Source: JAAYCI01 sp964550985 (lineage in GTDB: Bacteria > Bacillota > Clostridia > Oscillospirales > Ruminococcaceae). Taken from it: a stretch of DNA of 33,302 bases. Where the stretch lies: the NCBI GenBank assembly GCA_964550985.1, contig CAZKBM010000028.1, positions 1 through 33,302 on the forward strand. The letters are read 5' to 3'. Below the pieces are notes generated by a model that ran no database searches, had not been told where the DNA came from, and worked only from the letters and a program-made list of their open reading frames with translations. A program made the position numbers and the translations under genes. Positions 1-7,040 of the stretch are shown in pieces (the first letter of the stretch is position 1; the number at the start of each line of letters is the position of its first letter).

Positions 1-40
1 GCGGATTGACAACTGCCCCAAAATCCGTTACCTTACTGGC

Positions 41-75
41 AAGAGGGCGGCCCGGCTCCGCCAGTCCGCCCTCTT
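41..75. terminator. GC-rich hairpin after truncated methyltransferase
   Basis: A 10-bp inverted repeat (aagagggcgg at 41-50 and ccgccctctt at 66-75) encloses a 15-base GC-rich loop. It sits exactly at the 3' end of the minus-strand methyltransferase fragment. There is no clear T-run on the minus-strand side, so this may be a terminator or simply an element-end hairpin. The pairing is seen directly; the function is inferred. Confidence 0.4.
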
Positions 76-575
76 CACAATATTTCGCTCTGTTTTACTT
101 CATTTTGGAGAAAACACAAATCTTGGGATTCACCCGAAAAATTCTCTTTTAAGTATGCGCGATCCTCTTTTTCCATCTCGCGATAGTTTATATAAGGCGG
201 ATTCCCGATAATATAGTCAAATTGAAAAGGAAATTTTTCTTTAAGTGCATCACCAATAATAATATTCCACTTTACGTTCTCGATTCCAAAAGATTCACTT
301 ACTTTACTTAGATTCGATCTACATATTTCTGCTTGTGATTTGTCAATCTCCGCACCTACAATATCATCCTCAAGTCCACTTTTGATTTGTAGAGGAGTCT
401 TATCTTGCCGGAAGCCTTCTTCTATATAGTGTTTTACAATTGGCATCAGTATCTGGCCATCACCGCACGAATTCTCAAGAACCTTTTTGCCGAATAAATC
501 GCCGCAAAATCCGGCAATTTCAAGCATTTTTTCTGCTATTAGTTGTGGCGTAAACACCTGACATTTTTTTAGCAT
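75..575 (-). pseudogene. Truncated N6-adenine DNA methyltransferase (Eco57I/type IIG-like), N-terminal part
   Basis: The 166-residue product opens with the usual N-terminus of this family (CQVFTPQLIAEKML), has a SAM-binding region around LENSCGDGQIL (about residues 34-44), and carries the catalytic NPPY tetrad followed by INYREMEKEDRAYL. Such enzymes transfer a methyl group from SAM to adenine N6, and in type IIG or Eco57I-like proteins run on for several hundred more residues with target recognition and often nuclease domains. Here similarity to the family stops about 15 residues after NPPY-INYRE, the last residues look unrelated, and a stop and hairpin follow. I read it as a 3'-truncated restriction-modification gene, probably inactive. 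It lies only 15 bp downstream of the ATPase gene on the same strand. The family call is firm; the exact subtype is not. Confidence 0.75.
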
Positions 576-590
576 AGTATCTTTCTGTCA

Positions 591-1820
591 TCAAATTAGG
601 GATATGGGTATAATCAGATTTTCCTTGTCAAACGCTCCCAATTTTTCAGATAAGCAGAGTACCGCACCAGTACCACGTTCCAGAGGAGATTTCTCTATCA
701 CAGAAAAATTACTGATCATTTTCTTTTCCGGGGTGGCCGTTTTCTTGATTTCGAGAGGATGCAGTTGACCATCGCCTTCCATTAAAAGGTCGATTTCTTT
801 TGCATCTTTATCCCGATAATAGTAGAGATACGGTTCTTTTCCGATATTCTGATAGCTTTTTTGAATTTCACTCACGGTGTAGTTTTCCAATAATGCGCCA
901 TTCATTGCGCCATTCATTGCAGTTTCGGGGCTGCTCCATTTTGTCAGGTAGCAAACAAGACCTGTGTCATAAAAATACAGCTTAGGCGTTTTCACTGTGC
1001 GCTTTAACACATTGTTTGAGTATGGATGCAGGTAAAAAATGATTCCTAAGGTTTCTAAAATTCGCAGCCAGCTTTTTGCTGTTGTTTGATCTATATCACA
1101 GTCGTCGGCAATACCTTTATAATTTACCATTTGAGAAGCTCTGGCAGCCACTGCTGTGATGAAATTCAAAAACTTTAGTGAATCAATACTGCCTGATAAA
1201 TCCTTTACATCTCTCTCTAAATAGGTGTTGATATAACTAGAGTAAAAGATATTGCGCTCTTGGTATTTTTTGCTCACTAAAGCAGGCATTCCGCCTAAAA
1301 ATATGCGTTCAAAAATTTCTGGGGCTGAAGTTGGCGGAATTGCTTTCTGGCGGTCTGAAAGTATATGAATGTTTAAAGTAAAAGCGCCACCCTGCCGGTT
1401 ACAAATTTCTTGCTGCGAGAGTGGGGAAAGATGAAGAAGGGCAACCCTGCCGGCTAAAGATTCTTGCACACCATCCATCAATTTAAATAACTGAGACCCA
1501 GTCATCCAAAAGTCTCCTGCACGTTGATTCTTATCCACATAAATCTTAATATAGGTGAACAACTCTGGAGCATACTGGATTTCATCAATTAAAATTGGTG
1601 GTTGATGAATCTGAAAAAACATCGCCGGATCAGATTTGGCCAAAGCGCGATCATTTAGGTCATCTAAAGATACATAATTTCTATTGTGGCCCTCTATCGC
1701 AATGAGTTTTTGAAGCATGGTAGTTTTTCCGACTTGTCGAGGGCCGGTTACTAAAATGGCAGGGTATTGCCCATTTAATTTAAGGAAAATATCCTCCATA
1801 CTACGCTTGATGTATTCCAT
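591..1820 (-). CDS. AAA ATPase with DUF4143 domain
   Basis: A 409-residue protein with the AAA_14 plus DUF4143 architecture. Walker A is GPRQVGKTT near residues 26-34, a Walker B-like ILIDEIQ follows near residue 76, and MTGSQLF is the sensor-like segment of this family. The C-terminal part contains LEIKKTATPEKKM, a stretch typical of DUF4143 and resembling PD-(D/E)XK-like folds. Length is normal for the family, so the gene looks intact. ATG at 1820 is preceded by AAAGGAGTG at good spacing. The biological role of this family is poorly known; members are common in mobile and accessory DNA of Firmicutes and Bacteroidetes, which fits the neighbouring truncated methyltransferase and the tRNA attachment remnant. 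A match to TTGCTA-17-TAAAAT lies just upstream. Family call is confident; function is not known. Confidence 0.88.
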   Translation of the reverse strand: MEYIKRSMEDIFLKLNGQYPAILVTGPRQVGKTTMLQKLIAIEGHNRNYVSLDDLNDRALAKSDPAMFFQIHQPPILIDEIQYAPELFTYIKIYVDKNQRAGDFWMTGSQLFKLMDGVQESLAGRVALLHLSPLSQQEICNRQGGAFTLNIHILSDRQKAIPPTSAPEIFERIFLGGMPALVSKKYQERNIFYSSYINTYLERDVKDLSGSIDSLKFLNFITAVAARASQMVNYKGIADDCDIDQTTAKSWLRILETLGIIFYLHPYSNNVLKRTVKTPKLYFYDTGLVCYLTKWSSPETAMNGAMNGALLENYTVSEIQKSYQNIGKEPYLYYYRDKDAKEIDLLMEGDGQLHPLEIKKTATPEKKMISNFSVIEKSPLERGTGAVLCLSEKLGAFDKENLIIPISLI

Positions 1821-1857
1821 CTCGACACTCCTTTCGGCTATTACTTGTCATAGTCCT

Positions 1858-1886
1858 ATTTTAGCCGTAACTCAAAAATATAGCAA
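1858..1886 (-). promoter_or_regulatory. Candidate sigma-A promoter for the DUF4143 ATPase
   Basis: On the minus strand a -35 TTGCTA (1881-1886) and a -10 TAAAAT (1858-1863) are separated by exactly 17 bp, about 40 bp upstream of the ATPase start. The hexamers are seen directly; promoter activity is inferred. Confidence 0.5.
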
Positions 1887-1912
1887 GCTTATTCGGAAAT
1901 TTATTACTGACA

Positions 1913-1952
1913 AAAAGAGACCTTGCTAAAATGGTGTAGTAAAGTCTCTTTT
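1913..1952. terminator. Inverted repeat, possible bidirectional terminator
   Basis: aaaagagac (1913-1921) pairs with gtctctttt (1944-1952) around a 22-base loop. The A and T ends would give U-runs in both directions. No intact gene ends immediately here, so it may be a leftover from a deleted neighbour. Confidence 0.35.
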
Positions 1953-2261
1953 ATCAATGTTACTTAGGTAGCAATTCAATATGTTGCTCCAATTTTGTGT
2001 TTTGCTTTGTCAACAGCAGGAAATTTGCAGATGTTTTGTTTTTCGGTGGCCCGGAAACTAAAGTTACTCAAGCTCTTTTAGCGTTCACCATTTCTACGCT
2101 TTTTCTACGCTTTGCAAAAAAACGTGCAGAACAGCCTGTTTTTCAGTCCTTGCGCTATCACTGGTCTGAAGGTCACAAGCCCTGATTTCATGCGGGTTTG
2201 CGGGTAATTAACTGCTCTTAAACGCTCTTACAGTTACCCATAGGAAAACGTGTCTATAAAA
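1953..2261. other. Attachment-site arm region without genes
   Basis: No convincing coding sequence was found here. The stretch contains a perfect tandem duplication of an 11-mer, ttctacgcttt, at 2092-2102 and 2103-2113, and a pair of gctctta copies at 2214-2220 and 2224-2230 (10-bp period). It also holds one arm (2188-2199) of a 12-bp inverted repeat whose partner is at 2318-2329, just past the tRNA fragment. Short, helically phased direct repeats beside a tRNA-derived core are what tyrosine-integrase arm-type or excisionase sites look like. The repeats are seen; the integrase role is inferred. Confidence 0.5.
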
Positions 2262-2317
2262 CTCGAAATGCGGTTGGGCGCAAGCTCACGAGAGTTCGAA
2301 TCTCTCACCCTCCGCCA
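2262..2317 (+). other. 3' fragment of tRNA-Ser(CGA): attachment-site remnant
   Basis: The segment reads as the 3' part of a class II tRNA. It has the anticodon loop ctCGAaa (anticodon at 2264-2266), the 3' anticodon strand tgcgg, and a variable arm TGGGC-GCAA-GCTCA whose strands pair. Then come a T arm GAGAG-TTCGAAT-CTCTC, acceptor strand ACCCTCC, discriminator G and encoded CCA. The 5' half is missing: bases before the loop do not pair with tgcgg and no GGAGGGT acceptor strand lies upstream. Tyrosine integrases that cross over in a tRNA anticodon loop leave exactly this piece at the far end of the inserted element. The intact tRNA would then lie to the left, outside the window. Confidence 0.82.
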
Positions 2318-2325
2318 AAACCCGC

Positions 2326-2472
2326 ATGACTGCAAAGGACGAGCACAAAAGCACCGTTCGGTGGTTGAACAGCGGTAGTCGAAAGGCGGATTTTTACTTG
2401 ATTGAACTCCGTGCATACAAGGTTGGTGATTCCGCACAGGCAATCAAATTCGAGGTGGTGGAAAAACAATGA
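2326..2472 (+). CDS. Small hypothetical protein (48 aa) coupled to MazG-like gene
   Basis: An ATG-initiated ORF of 48 codons runs from just after the tRNA fragment to 2472 and its stop overlaps the next start in an ATGA arrangement (2469-2472). The product is mixed polar and hydrophobic, with a central strand-like segment (ADFYLIELRAY near residues 21-31), and no membrane segment or signal. I do not recognise the family. The frame stays open upstream through the tRNA fragment back to 2260, so the coding sequence may be the 3' end of a longer gene cut by recombination at this site. The overlap with a plausible downstream gene is the main argument that it is real. Confidence 0.45.
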   Translation: MTAKDEHKSTVRWLNSGSRKADFYLIELRAYKVGDSAQAIKFEVVEKQ

Positions 2473-2882
2473 GCGAAAAAAAGATGCCCAACCAAAATCG
2501 GCGTGACGAATTTGTTGACCACACCATGTTGAAGACTGAATACAATAAGTTAGTTCGTGATGCGATTCCCGAGATTATCAAGTCCTCTGGTAAGTCGTGC
2601 GTTGTCTCAACTTTAAACGATGCGGACTATCAACAAGCACTCAAGGCCAAATTGGTTGAGGAAAGCCAAGAAGTATTGGCGGCTGAAACAAAACAAAAGG
2701 TAACTGAAGAAATAGCAGATGTCATAGAAGTGATTAAAGCGTTGCAGTCAGTTTATGGAATAGATTCCTCTGATGTAGCAAAATTCAAATCAAGAAAAGC
2801 GGCTAAAAACGGAAAGTTTGATAAGCGTATCTTTCTTCACAATGTAACTGAGTATCAAGTAGGCGGCGGCTCTGCTCGGTAG
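2469..2882 (+). CDS. MazG-like nucleotide pyrophosphohydrolase
   Basis: The 137-residue product contains the family opening YNKLVRDAIPEII (about residues 25-37), then KLVEESQEVLAA and EEIADVIEVIKAL. These give the E-x-x-E and E-x-x-D acidic clusters that bind magnesium in all-alpha NTP pyrophosphohydrolases (MazG / phosphoribosyl-ATP pyrophosphohydrolase type). Members hydrolyse nucleoside triphosphates to monophosphates and often sit in phage and mobile DNA. The first 23 residues are an unusual extension; an internal ATG at 2526 would give the normal-length protein, but GAGGTGG at 2452-2458 supports 2469, as does the ATGA overlap with the small ORF. The last residues (VGGGSAR) run antisense through the end of the DUF3847 remnant, so the natural C-terminus was probably altered at a recombination junction. 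Substrate unknown. Confidence 0.8.
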   Translation: MSEKKMPNQNRRDEFVDHTMLKTEYNKLVRDAIPEIIKSSGKSCVVSTLNDADYQQALKAKLVEESQEVLAAETKQKVTEEIADVIEVIKALQSVYGIDSSDVAKFKSRKAAKNGKFDKRIFLHNVTEYQVGGGSAR

Positions 2883-3098
2883 TGACGGTTTTTTCAAGAA
2901 AGATTTTGAATTGCTCGTCTATGAGTGGGATTGTGTCGGGTAACAGGCTTTCAAAAGCCCCATGCGCTTGCAGAGGCGTTTCGTCCTGCCCTTGCGCTTC
3001 TGCTGTTTCTGCGCCTCGATTAGCTGTTTCCGCTTGTTTTCAAGTTGCTGAATTTCGGTTTCGATGCTCCCAATTTTCTCTGTTCTCGTTTTAGGCAT
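2854..3098 (-). pseudogene. Frameshifted DUF3847 protein
   Basis: From ATG at 3098 (preceded by AAAAGGAG) the frame reads MPKTRTEKIGSIETEIQQLE and on to RLCKRMGLL, a coiled, charged N-terminus typical of DUF3847 proteins of conjugative and mobilisable elements of Firmicutes. At about 2951-2956 one base is missing: the first frame runs into a stop at 2919, while the next frame continues the expected family sequence ESLLPDTIPLIDEQFKIFLE and then SRRLLD. One inserted G would join the two halves. The 3' end overlaps the opposite-strand MazG-like gene. Family membership is from recalled sequence pattern; the frameshift is read directly. Confidence 0.75.
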
Positions 3099-3204
3099 GA
3101 TGAGATGCTCCTTTTGGTTTTAGTTGAATGTGTGTCGATGCGATGCTATCATTTAGTCAAGTATTAAGATAAAAGACAGATACTGTTAGAAGAAGGTGAA
3201 ACTA

Positions 3205-3948
3205 TTGAATATTCGTTTTTGTGGGCAGTGTATGGCGCAGTTAGCCGGATTGATATATGCAAATATTCGATACAGCAGGTCCGATATCGGTGCAGAGAAT
3301 TATGTGCCGAGCATTCGGTACTCTTTGCCGTTTGAAGGAAAATGGTACGTTGTCAATGGCGGTGTAACAGAAGTCACGTCTCACTCATGGAATATTCTGC
3401 CGCAGCGCTTTGCTTACGACTTTTATATGGTGAATAGCGGTGGCGTGAGTTATGAGGTAAATCAGAAGGACTTAAGCAGCTACTACTGCTATGGAAAAAG
3501 CATTCTCGCCCCTGCGGATGGTATTGTTGTGGCGATTAAAAATAAATTCCCCGACTGCCGTATTATGGGCAGCGGACAGACTGACCCCGATTCACCGGAT
3601 ATTGCAGGTAACCGAATCATCATAAAACACGCAGAACATGAGTACAGTGCATTGTGTCACCTGATGCCCGGAAGTATTACTGTGCGAAAAGGTCAACAGG
3701 TAAAACGTGGTCAAGTCATTGCAAAATGCGGAAACTCTGGAAACACAACGGAGCCACATTTACATTTTCAGTTGCAAAATACAGCGGCTTTTTATTCGTC
3801 GCACGGATTGCCAATCCACTTTCAGGATTTCAAGGCAAAACCGTTTGAGAACTATGCGAAAATTGACCCCCGGTCATTTCCGGGTGATGGCGATCAGATT
3901 GAGGGGTGTCTTTCAAGAGGGCTGCTTGTAAATACGGTGGTAAATTAG
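3205..3948 (+). CDS. M23 family metallopeptidase (LytM-like)
   Basis: The protein of about 247 residues carries a complete peptidase M23 region: HSWNILPQRFAYDF supplies the first zinc-ligand segment, then LAPADGIVVAI, GNRIIIKH, and the C-terminal catalytic EPHLHFQL with its H-x-H. M23 enzymes cut peptidoglycan cross-bridges or stems, usually outside the membrane. No signal peptide or membrane segment is evident, which is common for this particular clostridial subfamily. An upstream GTG (3196) overlaps the ribosome site, so I prefer TTG at 3205, eight bases after AGAAGG. The gene stands alone between the DUF3847 remnant and tandem terminators, and has the AT-richer composition of the mobile left end. 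The role could be an element-borne wall hydrolase, but nothing shows a partner. Confidence 0.82.
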   Translation: MNIRFCGQCMAQLAGLIYANIRYSRSDIGAENYVPSIRYSLPFEGKWYVVNGGVTEVTSHSWNILPQRFAYDFYMVNSGGVSYEVNQKDLSSYYCYGKSILAPADGIVVAIKNKFPDCRIMGSGQTDPDSPDIAGNRIIIKHAEHEYSALCHLMPGSITVRKGQQVKRGQVIAKCGNSGNTTEPHLHFQLQNTAAFYSSHGLPIHFQDFKAKPFENYAKIDPRSFPGDGDQIEGCLSRGLLVNTVVN

Positions 3949-4178
3949 CATAAGAGATGGAAAGTCTGCTTGTCTCCATCCATGTTTCTCCATCCAGATT
4001 TTTACTCATTCTTACGCCTTTTCTGTTTGCTTAAAGGCAAACAGAAAGAGTGTAGCATCTATCGCTACACCTCCGTTACTTTTCTGCATTTTTTAACCGG
4101 CGCTTTTATTCATTTTATCACTGGCGGTGGCACTGCTTCCCGTCTGGCTTTTGCTTAATTTGCTCCGCTTTACAACTC
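3949..4178. other. Gene-free stretch with two perfect hairpins
   Basis: No credible gene. An 11-bp stem (tttctgtttgc 4020-4030 with gcaaacagaaa 4037-4047) is followed at once by a 7-bp stem (gtgtagc 4050-4056 with gctacac 4064-4070). Neither has a T-run, so they are not obvious terminators. A small open frame at 3970-4158 has no ribosome site and no recognisable features. Confidence 0.4.
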
Positions 4179-4205
4179 AAACCCCGCCAAATTCTGGCGG
4201 GGTTT
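4179..4205. terminator. Intrinsic terminator, bidirectional
   Basis: An 11-bp stem aaaccccgcca/tggcggggttt (4179-4189 with 4195-4205) with a 5-base loop. It lies between the M23 gene and the convergent PfkB gene and can end transcription from either side. Confidence 0.75.
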
Positions 4206-4217
4206 GTCTGTAGCCTG

Positions 4218-4240
4218 CCCGGCTTAGCCGGGGGTTTTTT
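4218..4240 (+). terminator. Intrinsic terminator
   Basis: Stem cccggc/gccggg (4218-4223 with 4227-4232) with loop tta, followed by ggtttttt. The T-run is on the plus strand, so it backs up the preceding hairpin for rightward transcription. Confidence 0.75.
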
Positions 4241-4306
4241 GTCACAAAATCGGTTTTCTCTGCTGCCAACTTAGCGTGCAGATGAACTCATTTCTTCTCT
4301 CTACTG

Positions 4307-5359
4307 TCACTTTTCTATCTGCCTCTTATAAAAATTCAAACCCTGGCTGTGGCCCGTGGTGATGTATGTATGGGCAAAAAGATTAGCCAAAGCAAGGCGC
4401 AGCCCTACATTTTGGGTTAACAGCAGGCCAAGGCAATACCCCGCGTTAAAATTATCCCCCGCACCGGTGGAGATGACTGGCCTTTTGCAAAAAATGGTGG
4501 GACGGATATGCCAGCGGCCCCCTGCCAGCACGCAGCTTTCCCGCAGGGTGTGCACCACCACCTCCGCAATGGCAAAACGTGTGTTTAAGGCCCTTGCAAT
4601 GCCCTCCGGCTCCTCTTGGCCCAAAAGCCGGCCCAGCAACAAACACTCGTTTTCGTTTACACTAAGCACCGTATGCCGCACGCGGGAAAAACGGCTTATC
4701 AGGTCTAATACCCCCTCAATATCTGCGGCGGCCTTGCGCTCGATGTCACAGAGGTCAAAAAAAGCAAAAGCCGCTTTTTTGGGGGGCTGGGCCGCAAAAA
4801 CTTCCTGCTCTATGGCGCTCCACAGCGCAGAGGCAAAATCCAGTTCGCTGTAATTGAGGAAGGCGGCAAGGGTTGCCCCGGTAAATAAGCCATGCAGGTT
4901 TGGCACGGCGGCCAGCACCTGGGCGTAGGGGGCGCCCTGCATGGTGCAGCGGGAGGCCAGCATCAGCTTTCCGTCTGCAAATTCGAGGCAATCCGCCGTG
5001 GCGGTTTTGGCGTAGCTGTGCAGTGTGCAGGCCGGTGGCATCGCATTAAAATCACCGCCGGTAAACATGCCCACACAGTCGGTACGTACCCCGGCCAGGC
5101 CCAGCGCGGCCGAAAAAATGGGGCAATTTCCGCCCAGCTTGGTAAGCTGCACATCCAGTTCTATCGAACAGCTTTTCCCCTGCCTTTGCTGTAAAAAAGC
5201 GCCAAATTCCCCCATGGTTTCAAAGTATTCCAGCGCCCCGCCCTCTATTTTGCGTATAGGGCGCAAAATGCGGTCTTGAAAACCGTCAAAACCCACGGCG
5301 GCGCGTTTGCCGCGCAGGCGGGCGGGGGCTGTTTCCAGTAAGGCGGCAAGTTCTTCCAT
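4307..5359 (-). CDS. PfkB-family carbohydrate kinase
   Basis: A 350-residue ribokinase-fold kinase. The C-terminal signature STGAGDNFNAGY gives the anion hole and the catalytic aspartate (GAGD), and LGGNCPIFSAALGLAG is the N-terminal substrate-side glycine motif. It should transfer phosphate from ATP to a sugar or sugar-like alcohol. A longer frame to 5482 exists, but it overlaps the upstream gene; ATG at 5359 has TGAGGAAA about ten bases before it and leaves a 10-bp gap to the NagB-like gene. It is the last gene of the YesMN-linked cassette and is followed by a bidirectional terminator. A kinase next to a NagB-like enzyme suggests it makes the phosphosugar that enzyme uses. Substrate cannot be read from sequence; fructokinase, tagatose- or IolC-like roles are all possible. 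Confidence 0.85.
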   Translation of the reverse strand: MEELAALLETAPARLRGKRAAVGFDGFQDRILRPIRKIEGGALEYFETMGEFGAFLQQRQGKSCSIELDVQLTKLGGNCPIFSAALGLAGVRTDCVGMFTGGDFNAMPPACTLHSYAKTATADCLEFADGKLMLASRCTMQGAPYAQVLAAVPNLHGLFTGATLAAFLNYSELDFASALWSAIEQEVFAAQPPKKAAFAFFDLCDIERKAAADIEGVLDLISRFSRVRHTVLSVNENECLLLGRLLGQEEPEGIARALNTRFAIAEVVVHTLRESCVLAGGRWHIRPTIFCKRPVISTGAGDNFNAGYCLGLLLTQNVGLRLALANLFAHTYITTGHSQGLNFYKRQIEK

Positions 5360-5369
5360 CTTGTTTTCC

Positions 5370-6095
5370 TCAAAGCGCGCTGGCGGCGCCTTCATCCAAA
5401 ATGTACAGGCAATTGGGGTGCTTTTGCAAAATGCTGGCGGGCAGGGCGCTGCTAACCTCGCCCAGTACTGCGCGGCGCACAATATCCGCCTTTTTTTTGC
5501 CGTTTGCTATTACAATAACCGTTTTTGCCTCCATAATTTGCGCTATGCCCTGTGTTATGCCATATTCCAGCGGCAAGCTTTTACCGCCAAAATACTTTGC
5601 CATCACCTGCTTTGTGGTGCCGGACAAAGCTATTTTGTGTGACCGCAGGGCAAAATCTACCCCTTCTTCATTAAAGCCAATATGGCCGTTCATGCCAAGG
5701 CCCAACACGCTTACCGTAAGCCCGCCAAAGCGGCGAATAAAGGCGTCATGCGCCTGCAACTCTGCGTTTATATCGGCGGCTTTTCCATTTAGCAAAAAAA
5801 CATTGGCAAAGTTTTGCCGCAAGGGGCTAAATAAATTGGCCTGCAAGAATCGGGCGCAGCTTCCCTCATCGCTTTCGTCCAGCGTCACCCACTCGTCCAG
5901 CATCACAAAATTGGCGCGGTGGATATCGCACTCCCCTCGGTTTACCCGCTGCACAAAAGCCTGCAACATGCCAAGCGGCGTATCCCCGCCGGGGAAAGAG
6001 ACGAGTGCATCCGGCGTTTTGCTGATGGCGGCGCACACCTCCGCCGCCGCTTTATGGCTCATGGCTTCATAGCCTTTACATACAATGGTTTGCAC
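5370..6095 (-). CDS. NagB-like glucosamine-6-phosphate deaminase/isomerase family protein
   Basis: The 241-residue protein has the family landmarks in order: FPGGDTPLGM (phosphate-binding loop), VMLDEWVTL (with the catalytic-base aspartate region), and GLGMNGHIGFNEEG (catalytic histidine and glutamate). NagB converts glucosamine-6-phosphate to fructose-6-phosphate and ammonia; the same fold includes 6-phosphogluconolactonase. The N-G-H-I-G-F-N-E motif favours the deaminase side. The start is GTG at 6095, eight bases after GGGAGG. Its place between an IolE-like protein and a PfkB kinase, with no NagA deacetylase or PTS, makes ordinary N-acetylglucosamine breakdown unlikely and suggests a related amino-sugar or amino-cyclitol phosphate. 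Family confident; substrate inferred. Confidence 0.82.
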   Translation of the reverse strand: MQTIVCKGYEAMSHKAAAEVCAAISKTPDALVSFPGGDTPLGMLQAFVQRVNRGECDIHRANFVMLDEWVTLDESDEGSCARFLQANLFSPLRQNFANVFLLNGKAADINAELQAHDAFIRRFGGLTVSVLGLGMNGHIGFNEEGVDFALRSHKIALSGTTKQVMAKYFGGKSLPLEYGITQGIAQIMEAKTVIVIANGKKKADIVRRAVLGEVSSALPASILQKHPNCLYILDEGAASAL

Positions 6096-6146
6096 CTGAG
6101 TATCCTCCCTTATTTTGCATAAATCCCCTACCCTTGCAATTTACAT

Positions 6147-7040
6147 TTACAAAATTCCCAGCTTTTGCAAATAGTCCCGGCTGCGCCGGGCTATGGCAAA
6201 GCACTCCTCGGTAGTGGCATTGGGTACATCTTGCTCCACCACGCCAATTCCCGTAAAGTCAATCTCCTCCAGCAGGGTTTTCACTTCTGCGTAGTCAATA
6301 ATACCGTCGGCCAGTTCGCACATCACATCCAGCTCAAAGGCTTTGTCATGGTCAAGGTTTTCGGCAAGCAAGCGCTGGCGTACCGCCCCATCTACATTTT
6401 TAAAATGAATATAGGGCGTTCTATCTGCCCATTTGCGCAAAAAATTCAGGGCGCTTTTATCGCCCGGCTGGGTGCCGCCGTTTGTATAGGCGTGATGCCC
6501 AAGGTCCAAACAGAGGTTTAGGCCGGTGTTATTTAGCAAACGCTCTATTTCGGCCTCGGTCTCAATCATGGTTTTAATATGGGGGTGCCAAACGGTTTGT
6601 ATGCCATATTGCCCCAGGGAAAATTCCCCAAGCTCTTGTATCATCGATATAAATTTGGTCCAGGCCTCTGGCGGTAAATTCACCTTTTTTTCGGAGTAGG
6701 CCCCCACGTCCGATTCATCCATGGTAACCAGGTATTTGCCCCCCACGGCCACAATGCGCGCACACAGCGCATCGATTTTATCGCGAAAATCGGCAAAACT
6801 GCGGTAACGGTCAAACTGGTAGCAGGCCGTACCGGCGCAGGCCGCAAGGCCGTTTTGGGTCAAAACTTCGCGTAATGCGGCGGGGTCCTGCGGCAGATAT
6901 CCATCCGGCCCCAGTTCCAGCGCCTGGTAGCCGGCCTGCGCCGCCTGCTGTAAAAACACATCGGCCGGTGTGCCCGAGGGGCGGCCGTCGGCATACCATA
7001 CCCCCCAGGAACAGGGCGCCGTAGCAATTGTCACCTTCAT
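6147..7040 (-). CDS. IolE-like sugar phosphate isomerase/epimerase (TIM barrel)
   Basis: A 297-residue AP-endonuclease-2-like TIM barrel. The opening TIATAPCSWGVWYADG matches IolE and related enzymes, LCLDLGHHAY and YIHFKNVDG supply histidine and acidic ligands of the divalent metal, and GIGVVEQDVPNAT closes the barrel with the conserved glutamate. Known relatives dehydrate 2-keto-myo-inositol (IolE), epimerise keto-sugars, or cleave 3-keto-glycosides. ATG at 7040 directly follows the TAG of the dehydrogenase gene and has GGAGGGC before it, so the two are co-translated. The pairing with a Gfo/Idh/MocA enzyme strongly suggests that it acts on a keto product of that dehydrogenase. It is not safe to name it iolE, because IolD, IolB and IolJ are absent. 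Confidence 0.82.
   Translation of the reverse strand: MKVTIATAPCSWGVWYADGRPSGTPADVFLQQAAQAGYQALELGPDGYLPQDPAALREVLTQNGLAACAGTACYQFDRYRSFADFRDKIDALCARIVAVGGKYLVTMDESDVGAYSEKKVNLPPEAWTKFISMIQELGEFSLGQYGIQTVWHPHIKTMIETEAEIERLLNNTGLNLCLDLGHHAYTNGGTQPGDKSALNFLRKWADRTPYIHFKNVDGAVRQRLLAENLDHDKAFELDVMCELADGIIDYAEVKTLLEEIDFTGIGVVEQDVPNATTEECFAIARRSRDYLQKLGIL

Noticed and set aside
2234..2443. Minus-strand open frame of 69 codons over the tRNA-Ser fragment
   Set aside because: It is antisense to the tRNA fragment and the coupled small ORF, with no ribosome site.
2882..3094. Plus-strand 70-codon frame
   Set aside because: It is the shadow of the frameshifted DUF3847 gene on the other strand.
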